DNA of 64,000 bases. Source: Candidatus Bathyarchaeota archaeon. Its GTDB lineage: Archaea; Thermoproteota; Bathyarchaeia; Bathyarchaeales; Bathyarchaeaceae. The stretch spans positions 1 through 64,000 of the forward strand of contig JAUWDY010000002.1 of NCBI GenBank assembly GCA_030608565.1, given 5' to 3'. The notes below the pieces were generated by a model that was not told where the DNA came from, did no database searches, and saw only the letters and a list, made by a program, of their open reading frames with translations. Position numbers and translations under genes: made by a program. Below are positions 46,065 to 54,365 of this stretch, piece by piece. The stretch's first letter is position 1. Every line of letters starts with the position of its first letter.

Positions 46065-46661
46065 TTACGCGGCAACTGCCGGTTGAAGAGTGAGTTTGGA
46101 TTTTCGGATGCCCACGTGGCGTAAGGGTGCTATCTTCTTTGCCTCATTGTAAATGTCAGACGCAATTTTTCCCAATACAACTTCTTGAACAAACTGATCA
46201 AACGTAAGCACGGCTGCTTTTTCTTCAACGATTCTTTTGATAATGGCACGTATTACCCTTTCTTGGGAGGTTTTAATCCGCGAGAGAGTGAACGCAGAAA
46301 CCGCCAACCTTAGCTGATAACCATCCTTAGTCGTGATATTGAGGGTGCCATCTACTCGCGTCGTTCTTCTTCGAACAAGACTCCTTAGATAGTCTCGGGA
46401 ATACTCGTGTCCCTTAAAAACGGTGTGAGCAATCTTACCCTCCACATCGGTGACACGGAAATACATTTTTAGGTATTGATGAGCAAAATCGTCAGTAATA
46501 TCATAAAGCGTGGCGTCCACAATCCTTCCAACGAGCTTCGAGGAATCGTCAGAAGGCAATGTTCCTAATTCAGATCCCCCGAAATACGGTGGAGACATAA
46601 CAGTGTACCAGCTTTTGCCACGCCACTTGTCTCTAACACGTCTTTTCCTCTTCGAAGACAC
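46065..46661 (-). CDS. rps3ae: 30S ribosomal protein S3ae
   Basis: KWRGKSWYTVMSPPYFGGSELGTLPSDDSSKLVGRIVDATLYDITDDFAHQYLKMYFRV. Confidence 0.95.
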   Translation of the reverse strand: MSSKRKRRVRDKWRGKSWYTVMSPPYFGGSELGTLPSDDSSKLVGRIVDATLYDITDDFAHQYLKMYFRVTDVEGKIAHTVFKGHEYSRDYLRSLVRRRTTRVDGTLNITTKDGYQLRLAVSAFTLSRIKTSQERVIRAIIKRIVEEKAAVLTFDQFVQEVVLGKIASDIYNEAKKIAPLRHVGIRKSKLTLQPAVAA

Positions 46662-46745
46662 GATGAACCTCCTTGTGACTGGAAAGATTTCGCGCAGAAG
46701 TATTAAAAGCTTTAGCGTTTATTGAGAGGAATTCAGATAATTTAG

Positions 46746-48044
46746 TCATTCCATCCTTTCAATTCCACCCATAAACGGTCTCAAGACCTTGGGAATCACA
46801 ACAGAGCCATCTCTTTGCTGAAACTGTTCTAGAATGGCTATCATGGTTCTTGAGGTTGCCAAGGCTGTGTTATTCAAGGTATGGACGAAGCCAGCTGGAG
46901 CCTGACCCTTCTTCTCTCTGAATCTAATATTCAGCCTCCTCGCCTGATAATCCGTGCAATTAGAGTTGCTGCCGCTCTCTCTGAACTCCCCGTCAGCCAT
47001 CCAGACCTCTATATCATACGCTTTTGCTGCCTTCGCAGTCATGTCACCACTGCAAAGACTCACAACACGATGGTGTAATCCCAATTTCTGATAGAGCTCC
47101 TCCGAATTCTTCTGCAACTCCTCAAGAAAATCCCAAGACTGTTCCGGCGGACAAACGATGAACTGCTCAATTTTGTTGAATTGATGTGTTCTGAAGAGAC
47201 CCTTTGTGTATTTTCCATGGGTTCCGATCTCTCTTCTGAAACAGGCGCTGACGCCGACGAGTTTTATGGGTAGATCTTGCAGCTCGAAGACTTCATCTAT
47301 GAACATGCTGCCCAGCGGGTATTCAGCCGTGGGTATCAGATAGAGTTCGCTGTCTTCAATCTTGTAGCTAGCCTCAGCAAAATCGAATGGATCGCCTATC
47401 ATCCCTTCATAGGCTTTTCTGTTTACCATGTAAGGGGGTTCAATCAAGGTGAAATCTTTTTTCATGAGGAAAAATATGGCAAATCGCTGTATCGCCAGAT
47501 CCAGCAGAACCAACTCGTTCTTTAAGTAGTAAAATCCGGCCCCGACTGCCTTTGCGGCTCTCTCAGATTCTATTAGTCCAAGATCTGATGCTATCTCTAG
47601 ATGGCTTTTCGGTTCGAAATCGAACTTTGGCTGTTTTCCCCAGACTCTTATCTCAACGTTATCTTTTTCATTCTTTCCTATGGGAACTGAGTCGTGGAGA
47701 AGATTTGGAAGTCTAAGTAAAATGTTGTTTATGTTTTCCTTGTACTTGTCCACTTTTTCTGTCAATACATCGATTTTCTGTGCAATCTCATTTACTTGCT
47801 CAATCTTCTCTCGGGTGTCCTTTCCCTTTTTCTTCAGTTGTGCAATTTCAGATGTTATCACATTTTTCTTGTGTCTTAGATTATTCAGCCTAGTCAGCGA
47901 TTGTCTCCAATTCTTGTCGTATTCGATCAACTTGTCAAGCATCTTTAGCTTTTCAGCGTCTCCTCTTTTCTCTAGGCTATCTTTCACAATGTCAGGGTTC
48001 TCACGAATCAAGTTTATATCTAGCATGATAGGCTCCTTCTCCAA
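46746..48044 (-). CDS. serS: Seryl-tRNA synthetase
   Basis: MLDINLIRENPDIVKDSLEKRGD; class II motifs FRREIGTHGKYTKGLFRTHQFNKIEQF; SNCTDYQARRLNIRFR. Confidence 0.96.
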   Translation of the reverse strand: MEKEPIMLDINLIRENPDIVKDSLEKRGDAEKLKMLDKLIEYDKNWRQSLTRLNNLRHKKNVITSEIAQLKKKGKDTREKIEQVNEIAQKIDVLTEKVDKYKENINNILLRLPNLLHDSVPIGKNEKDNVEIRVWGKQPKFDFEPKSHLEIASDLGLIESERAAKAVGAGFYYLKNELVLLDLAIQRFAIFFLMKKDFTLIEPPYMVNRKAYEGMIGDPFDFAEASYKIEDSELYLIPTAEYPLGSMFIDEVFELQDLPIKLVGVSACFRREIGTHGKYTKGLFRTHQFNKIEQFIVCPPEQSWDFLEELQKNSEELYQKLGLHHRVVSLCSGDMTAKAAKAYDIEVWMADGEFRESGSNSNCTDYQARRLNIRFREKKGQAPAGFVHTLNNTALATSRTMIAILEQFQQRDGSVVIPKVLRPFMGGIERME

Positions 48045-48112
48045 GCTTTAGTACAATGTAACCATCTGCTGTCCAGAGTTTATCATAGCTTTAATATATT
48101 AACCTATACGAC

Positions 48113-48361
48113 CTACTCGAACTTTTTTGCCGCCAAAAAAGCTTTTTCTGCGATGGAGACGCAACATAGAAGGTCGTCAATTGTTGCTATGAATGTTTGA
48201 AGCTTTGTTTCACATTTCACGTTTGTGAACACTTTGGAGCCTTTTTTCGTTGTTTTTATGAACAAGCCTGATGGAACCTTTACGTTGTCTGGTGACACAG
48301 CTTTGGCAACTGCTTCTGCTTCTCGTTTGTTTTGGTAGGAAAGTTTGATTTCAGCCTCCAA
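48113..48361 (-). CDS. KEOPS subunit Pcc1
   Basis: MEAEIKLSYQNKREAEAVAKAVSPDNVKVPSGLFIKTTKKGSKVFTNVKCETKLQTFIATIDDLLCCVSIAEK. Confidence 0.85.
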   Translation of the reverse strand: MEAEIKLSYQNKREAEAVAKAVSPDNVKVPSGLFIKTTKKGSKVFTNVKCETKLQTFIATIDDLLCCVSIAEKAFLAAKKFE

Positions 48362-48362
48362 G

Positions 48363-49805
48363 CTACGTCTCCTCTAACTGTTTTTTGACGAGTTTATCTA
48401 CAAGTTTGATGAAGGATTCTACACTTTTTATTGGCACATGAGCCCCAGCGGCGATGTTGTGTCCTCCTCCTCTACCTGAGTATTTTTCAGCAGCAACACG
48501 TAATATGTCTCCAAGGTTGAGACCCCTGTTCGTCAAGAGAACTACTGTCCTCGCCGAAATCTTAACCATATCTTCACCAGAAACTTTGGAGTAGGCGATT
48601 ATTGGTTTTTCACGGTTCGGAAGACTTGCCGAAAGGATAGAAGATAGTGCCCCTATCACTCTATCATCAATGAAACCTTCTCCCCGCACCACATAGACGT
48701 TGTCCAACTCTTCTATGCGATCAGGTTTTTCTGTCAGCCAACTCAAGTATTTGGTGATGGTTCGCCGATATCCTCTTAACACTTCGTTGGCTTGTTCAAG
48801 TGCGGTTCCTCGGTCTCCCATACAGATCGCCACGCCGAGACCCGCCTTGTCAAGTCGTCCCGTGGCATTGAGAAGGACTGTGAACTCCCGTGCGTCTCTT
48901 AGCGGAGTCCAAGGTTCTTCATAGGTTAATGTATAAACGTTTCCAAGCAAACTTAACGCTACTTCGCTGGGAAATTTTTTTGACGCAAGGTAGTCTGCGA
49001 GTGCAGAAAAAAGCTTCTTTTTCTCTTCTTCTGAAAGGTCTCTCAATGCACGCCATTTGTCCTTGTTTTTTGGTTTGATTCCTAGGCTTGCAAGGAAGGC
49101 TAGGCTTTTGTCCTCCTCTCCGCTTATGCCTGGTATGAACGGGTTTGTGACGTAGGCTAATGCTTGGTGAATGGGCCGTGTTTCTCTCCCGAAAAAGAGA
49201 AGGTCAGTTTCAAGTTTGAGGTAGCCCCCGTTTACTGCGTCCTCCACAATCATTTTGTTAACGCCCCCCAACTTTCGTTGCTCATATTTGTCTTGCATGT
49301 CTCCGAGTGCGCCAACTACGGCGATAGGAGCCAAATCAATGTTTTTTTTGTCAATGGCTTTGGCGACGAAATACGTTACGCCTGACCCGCTGAGGTCGCG
49401 AGATCCATCTATTCCGTGAAGGTGAGGGTTTACTTGCGTGAATGTTGAGGAGGCTTCCCCGGTAGGTTGATGGTGGTCAAGGATGAGTACACGGTTGCTG
49501 GAAAGCTTTTTGTTTAAAAGGTCGAGGTAGCCACTTCCCAAGTCAGTAAATATCGTTAAAGGATGCTTCTCTGCAGCTATTTCATTAACCAAATTTTCAT
49601 CTATCCACCTTTCAATTTGAAGGCGGAATGTTCCTTCTAAGCGAAGCAGAGATTTTCCGATGATCCCTGCTGCGGATAGTCCATCTGCATCTAGGTGAGA
49701 AACAATGTGAATTGTTTCATCTTCTCCAACGCTTTTCAAAATAATTTCAGCGGCATTAGAAGCGCTGGCTAGAAAAGCGTCGATCTGTTTTTTTTTGACG
49801 GACAT
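48363..49805 (-). CDS. DHH family phosphoesterase (RecJ/GAN-like)
   Basis: IHIVSHLDADGLSAAGII; RVLILDHHQP; GRGGGHNIAAGAHVP. Confidence 0.93.
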   Translation of the reverse strand: MSVKKKQIDAFLASASNAAEIILKSVGEDETIHIVSHLDADGLSAAGIIGKSLLRLEGTFRLQIERWIDENLVNEIAAEKHPLTIFTDLGSGYLDLLNKKLSSNRVLILDHHQPTGEASSTFTQVNPHLHGIDGSRDLSGSGVTYFVAKAIDKKNIDLAPIAVVGALGDMQDKYEQRKLGGVNKMIVEDAVNGGYLKLETDLLFFGRETRPIHQALAYVTNPFIPGISGEEDKSLAFLASLGIKPKNKDKWRALRDLSEEEKKKLFSALADYLASKKFPSEVALSLLGNVYTLTYEEPWTPLRDAREFTVLLNATGRLDKAGLGVAICMGDRGTALEQANEVLRGYRRTITKYLSWLTEKPDRIEELDNVYVVRGEGFIDDRVIGALSSILSASLPNREKPIIAYSKVSGEDMVKISARTVVLLTNRGLNLGDILRVAAEKYSGRGGGHNIAAGAHVPIKSVESFIKLVDKLVKKQLEET

Positions 49806-49820
49806 GCAAGATCCCAGAAA

Positions 49821-50261
49821 CTAGACTGGAGACGCAATTTTTGCTTTATATTTCCAGTCTGTCGGCAGCAAACCCTTTCGTTTATAATACCTTGCGATTT
49901 TGTAAATTCTGGACTCGATGAGTTGAAGGTCCCGTTTATTGTGCAAGTCCTTCCTGTTTTTTTCAAGATGAACATGAAGGCGTGCAGCCTTTTTCAGCAA
50001 TTCTCCCAAGTCTTCGGGAATGGAAGGTGCTAACCCTGCGTCCCCTAAAATCTTAGTCACAGTTCTTCCTACGATTGGTTTGACTAGGGGAATGCCATGT
50101 TGGTCGCGCAGGATGATTCCGATTTTGCTAGGTGGATGCCCTTCTTTCGCGAGCTTGACAACCATGGCCTCCACTTCTTCTGGCGTATATTTGCACCATC
50201 TGGGAGGCCTTTTGCTAACTGGTCGAATAGAGTGTGAACTTCCCTTTTCCTTCTTTCCCAA
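49821..50261 (-). CDS. rps15: 30S ribosomal protein S15
   Basis: RPPRWCKYTPEEVEAMVVKLAKEGHPPSKIGIILRDQHGIPLVKPIVGRTVTKIL; TTG start at 50261 preceded by GGAGGA. Confidence 0.92.
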   Translation of the reverse strand: MGKKEKGSSHSIRPVSKRPPRWCKYTPEEVEAMVVKLAKEGHPPSKIGIILRDQHGIPLVKPIVGRTVTKILGDAGLAPSIPEDLGELLKKAARLHVHLEKNRKDLHNKRDLQLIESRIYKIARYYKRKGLLPTDWKYKAKIASPV

Positions 50262-50392
50262 TTCTTGTCCTCCAAAGGACTTTAAGAGCGAGAGACTGCT
50301 GATATTTAAAACCTTCGTTGAAAGGTCGATGTGTGCCGTTTGAAGCTGGAGCGTATCATTCAATTTTTGAATTACTTGCGTTTGCATGCATG

Positions 50393-50896
50393 CTACGGAG
50401 CTAAGGAAGACACGTCCCCCAAATATGTCAGAGAATACTTCTTGTATTCTCCTTCTCCAATGGCAACCATGAAACTTTGAATGTCTGTGGCAACGTCTTT
50501 CAATTCGAGTCTCAGCTGATTCAACTGTTTATGGTATTCTGTATAGTTTTTGTGATAAGAGATAATCACCCCAGTCATGCCTAGACCTTGCCCGCTAGAG
50601 GCAAATATTACATTAGGAAACTTGGCAGCAAATTTTTTGGCTCTCTCCTTTGTTTCTCCTACAAGAATGTCAGAACGCATTTTGACGAAGGTTAGAGCAA
50701 ATATTTCAAAACCCATCTTCCCAAAATCTGGAATGATTGTGTAGTCCTGAATTATTCCGTTCTTTTCAAGTTTGTGACGAGTTCTTGTTACAGTTGGTTG
50801 TGACACTCCTAGAACCTTTGATATTTCTCTATCACTCCTCTTGGAATTCTTCAACAATTCCAAAAGAAGACTCTTCATTATCTTCTTCATTAACAT
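50393..50896 (-). CDS. Lrp/AsnC family transcriptional regulator
   Basis: LELLKNSKRSDREISKVLGVSQPTVTRTRHKLEKNGIIQDYTIIPDFGKMGF. Confidence 0.9.
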   Translation of the reverse strand: MLMKKIMKSLLLELLKNSKRSDREISKVLGVSQPTVTRTRHKLEKNGIIQDYTIIPDFGKMGFEIFALTFVKMRSDILVGETKERAKKFAAKFPNVIFASSGQGLGMTGVIISYHKNYTEYHKQLNQLRLELKDVATDIQSFMVAIGEGEYKKYSLTYLGDVSSLAP

Positions 50897-50967
50897 TAAA
50901 CCCCATCAAATAGTTCTTATCAATTCAAATTAGCTTTTCGGTTATATCATAAGAGTTTTTTATATTC

Positions 50968-50986
50968 TATGGAAAAATGTTCCATA
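50968..50986. promoter_or_regulatory. Inverted repeat TATGGAA-N5-TTCCATA upstream of the Lrp gene
   Basis: 7-bp perfect arms, ~72 nt from the start codon. Confidence 0.55.
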
Positions 50987-51020
50987 AACTTCAAATCAGA
51001 GGACTTGTTAAATAAATTCT

Positions 51021-51091
51021 GGGAATGCGTGTTAGGCTTTAAAAATAAGCCCTGAAAGAGAAAGGAGAGTTTTCTTTATACACGCATTCCC
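51021..51091. ncRNA. Structured RNA candidate (three-way junction)
   Basis: 12-bp closing helix GGGAATGCGTGT/ACACGCATTCCC enclosing two hairpins; intergenic; strand undetermined. Confidence 0.5.
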
Positions 51092-51468
51092 TTCATCTCA
51101 GCGAGGTTAAAGATAGTAACTTACGTAATATTTAACTTTTGTGAACCCATGTTTTAGTATTTGATTCTAGAGTGTTTCAATTTCATCTCCAGCATTAAGA
51201 AAGAAGACAAACATGTATCGATTGATACTAAGAGAATAGTTGCAATGTTGTCTGCTGACAGACAAGTTTCTCATTTACAGTGTTAACTCGTAGTTAGTTC
51301 TGTTATCGTTTTTCCATATTTCTCGCACTCCATGCAGGCCATACACCTATAGAATGTTGGTCGCAGAGTGCAAATAGCGTCTAGACAACACGGTTTTAGG
51401 TTGTGTTATTTATGGATAAGATATCACGCAGCAAAAAAAGAGCGGGTTTGCGGGGGATATCTCCACAG

Positions 51469-52059
51469 CTAAAAGGTTGATGTGTACCATTCAGCGAATT
51501 TTCTTAGGGCTTGAGCTCGATGTGAAAACTTGTTCTTTTCTTCCGTGGTCATCTCTGCAAAGGTTCTGTTGGGACTGTCTGAAGGTTTGAATATAGGGTC
51601 GAAGCCAAAGCCGGAGTTTCCCCGCTCTTCTTGAGATATTTTTCCTTTCACTTTACCGTGGAAGCACCTCAGTGATTCTTTTGGACTGCAGAAGGCAATC
51701 ACCGAGTGAAAATAGGCATCTCTTTTCTCCACTTCTTTCATTAGTTTAAGAATTCCTTTGGTGCCTATTGTTCGATACACGTATGAGGAGTAGGGGCCTG
51801 GAAACCCGTTCAACGCATCTATGAAAAGGCCAGCATCCTCTACGAAGATAGGCAGTCTACATCTTTCTACCGCGTCCCTAACGCTGGCTTTAGCAATGTT
51901 TTCTATATCGTCGTCTTGAATCTCTGAGGCTTTTACTCTTAGGAGCGCAGTGGCAACTTTGTATTCAGCTAGTACATGGCGGGCCTCTTTGAATTTGTGA
52001 ATATTACCTGTCACGAAGAAAGCCACTCTACCCTTTGGAAAAGAACTCACACGCGTCAC
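51469..52059 (-). CDS. XTP/dITP diphosphatase (RdgB/HAM1 family)
   Basis: FFVTGNIHKFKEARHVLAEY; FVEDAGLFIDALNGFPGPYSSYVYRTIG; GFGFDPIF; FSHRAQALRKF. Confidence 0.95.
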   Translation of the reverse strand: MTRVSSFPKGRVAFFVTGNIHKFKEARHVLAEYKVATALLRVKASEIQDDDIENIAKASVRDAVERCRLPIFVEDAGLFIDALNGFPGPYSSYVYRTIGTKGILKLMKEVEKRDAYFHSVIAFCSPKESLRCFHGKVKGKISQEERGNSGFGFDPIFKPSDSPNRTFAEMTTEEKNKFSHRAQALRKFAEWYTSTF

Positions 52060-52703
52060 ACCTCTGCCTCCTTTCTTTCGGATACATAACGTCCTCTTTT
52101 CTCTATTTCCCTAATCTTTTCTAATACATGTTTTGCTGCTTCATTTCCCCTTGCTTCAGCATATCCTTCCATGACCATGCCAAAACTCTCTTTCGCATAC
52201 TTGTAATGAGTACTTTGGAAGGCTGTCTTCATGAGGTGTAGATCAACTCCCCTAGTTTCCAGTTCTATCGAGTGTTCGCTCAAGCCAAAGTCTACGAAGA
52301 CAACTCTGCCACGCGGTGTCAAAATCATGTTTGAGGTGGTGAGGTCTCCATGGATGATTCCACGGTTGTGGAGGCGTCCGATCAAGTTGCCGATGAGACA
52401 ACACAAGTGACGCCTTTCTTCAGCCGAGAAATCGTCTAAGACCTGCTTCACCTGCTTTCCATTAATGAACTCCATGACAATCGTTGCTTCTGCAATGTCA
52501 ACCATGAAGATTGTTGGTGTTGGAACCCCTGCCGCCTTTGCTCTATGAATAATCTGTGGCTCATGAATGGTTCGATAAGACCGAATTTCCTTATCCAACT
52601 CGGGGACACGATACTTCTTCGGCAATCGCCGCTTCATTATTACCTTGCGGTTGTGCCACTCTTCCAAGTATAGGCTAGCTTCAGCACCTTTTTTAATGAG
52701 CAC
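52056..52703 (-). CDS. KEOPS kinase Bud32
   Basis: LIKKGAEASLYLEEW; RGIIHGDLTTSNMIL; VFVDFGLSEHSIELETRGVDLHLM. Confidence 0.95.
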   Translation of the reverse strand: MLIKKGAEASLYLEEWHNRKVIMKRRLPKKYRVPELDKEIRSYRTIHEPQIIHRAKAAGVPTPTIFMVDIAEATIVMEFINGKQVKQVLDDFSAEERRHLCCLIGNLIGRLHNRGIIHGDLTTSNMILTPRGRVVFVDFGLSEHSIELETRGVDLHLMKTAFQSTHYKYAKESFGMVMEGYAEARGNEAAKHVLEKIREIEKRGRYVSERKEAEV

Positions 52704-52706
52704 GTT

Positions 52707-53732
52707 TCAGCCTCCAACCCAAGGTGCGTAGACCTCGTCCAGTCGCCACCTCAGCTTTACGAAGCTCTCTTCAACGGGAAGAGTCATGTTGTGTTGATAT
52801 GCGAGAATTCCAGTCCATGCAATCATGGCTCCGTTGTCTAAGGCATACTCTTTGGGAACCACGCAGAATCGCGCGTTATGTTCGTCAGCGATTTGGCTGA
52901 GCATCGATTGTAACCGTTTATTTGCAGCAACCCCTCCAGTCAACAGAACCTCAAGTTTTTCCGTGTGAGCTAACGCCCTCTCTGTGACCTCGGTGAGCAT
53001 GGAAAACACGGTTTCTTGCAAACTGAAGCACAAGTCTTCGAGGCGATGCTTTCCTTCATGAAGTAACTGGATAACAGCGGTGAGAAGCCCACTGAAGGAT
53101 AAATCCATGCCCTTCACCGTGTAGGGGAGAGAAATAAATGTTTGACCCTGACTTGCCATTTTCTCAACCATTGCACCGAAAGGCACCCCTTCGTCCTGAC
53201 GTAGACCTGCCTCCCGAGCGAAAACGTCGAGGCAGTTTCCTACAGCTATATCGAGAGTTTCGCCGAAAATGCGGTATATTCCCGCCTCAAAGGCAGAGAC
53301 AATGGTGTTTCCACCTGAAACATAGAGAGTAACCGGGTCCTTCGCTCCAGTTACGAGCTTGCCAATCTCGATGTGCGCAACACAATGGTTTACGCCCACC
53401 AACGGAACTTGGAGATAGGCAGCTAAGGCGCGAGCTGCGGTTGCACCGGTACGGAGACAAGGCCCCATACCGGGACCCTGAGAAAAGGCGACAACTTGAA
53501 TATCTTGAGGCTTTATTCTTGCCTTCTGAAAGGCTTTCTCCAAAATATTTCCGGCAACTTCCGCGTGGTGCCTGGCTGCTTCTCGCGGGTGGATGCCGCC
53601 TTTTTCAGGTATGTATGCACTGATGATGTTAGCTAGGACGTCTCCGTCGAAGGAGAGAATTCCAACGCTAAAATCGTCGGCTGTGGACTCTATTCCTAAG
53701 CAATAAGACGCGGCTGAATGGCGCGTTGACAT
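52707..53732 (-). CDS. kae1: KEOPS N6-threonylcarbamoyladenosine synthase Kae1
   Basis: LGIESTADDFSVGIL; PREAARHHAEVA; GVNHCVAHIEIG; YVSGGNTIV; LTGGVAANKRLQ. Confidence 0.96.
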   Translation of the reverse strand: MSTRHSAASYCLGIESTADDFSVGILSFDGDVLANIISAYIPEKGGIHPREAARHHAEVAGNILEKAFQKARIKPQDIQVVAFSQGPGMGPCLRTGATAARALAAYLQVPLVGVNHCVAHIEIGKLVTGAKDPVTLYVSGGNTIVSAFEAGIYRIFGETLDIAVGNCLDVFAREAGLRQDEGVPFGAMVEKMASQGQTFISLPYTVKGMDLSFSGLLTAVIQLLHEGKHRLEDLCFSLQETVFSMLTEVTERALAHTEKLEVLLTGGVAANKRLQSMLSQIADEHNARFCVVPKEYALDNGAMIAWTGILAYQHNMTLPVEESFVKLRWRLDEVYAPWVGG

Positions 53733-53813
53733 GTTTTCAGCTCCTTTTTTAAAGCGTTGCTGTTGGTTATATCATGCTTAACATCCACGTTATATGTGTT
53801 AAACATTTTAGGT

Positions 53814-53831
53814 TGCATGCACATGCATGCA
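53814..53831. repeat. TGCATGCA palindrome pair (one of many copies)
   Basis: ttgcatgcacatgcatgcatgg. Confidence 0.75.
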
Positions 53832-54365
53832 TGGAGCTCAATTCACGGTAACCATACCTAAGATGAGCGAAAGCGGAAAAATAACCTATCAACCTCAATA
53901 ACTCAGTGCATGTATACACAGACTAGAGAACAAACAGAGATTGTTCAGGAAACTTAAAACCTTATAGAACAAAATAGCGTTCTTCAAAATAAAGAAACAC
54001 CACAAAAACCAATGATAGTACTGGAAAGTTTTTTAAGAAAAGCCTATAACTTCTTCAAGTTTCTCGTTAGAGTGGTGAGGATGGATGCCGGCAACTGCAG
54101 GCACTGGGACAAGAAAGACTCATCATACCTCCTTCTCAAAAGGGCCATCGACCCGAACTCCCGCTGCAAACTTTGGAAGAAAAGGTCTCTGATACGAACT
54201 ATAGCGCATGGCGCAAAAGCAAATGCCAAAAACTACATGTAAGCCACGCATACAAGCTCCAATTTGGTTCCAGTTGGGATCACGATGAAGATTTTGTTCG
54301 TTGCATGCATACTATAAGGGTGGAGTTAGCGTATCTGAAGAGGTTGGGCTAGTGGAGGAGTTGTC

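Noticed and set aside
50262-50387. 42-aa N-terminal extension of S15 in the ORF track (start 50387)
   Set aside because: A TTG at 50261 has a GGAGGA Shine-Dalgarno at proper spacing and gives a normal-length archaeal S15; the extension has no ribosomal similarity.
49821-53732. Complete KEOPS operon
   Set aside because: Pcc1, Bud32 and Kae1 are present but scattered over ~5.6 kb with other genes between; Cgi121 was not found here, so a full operon is not claimed.
54012-54242. 76-aa plus-strand ORF in the kae1-P-ATPase gap
   Set aside because: Unusual composition, no recognisable motif, and an antisense ORF of similar length; coding status unsupported.
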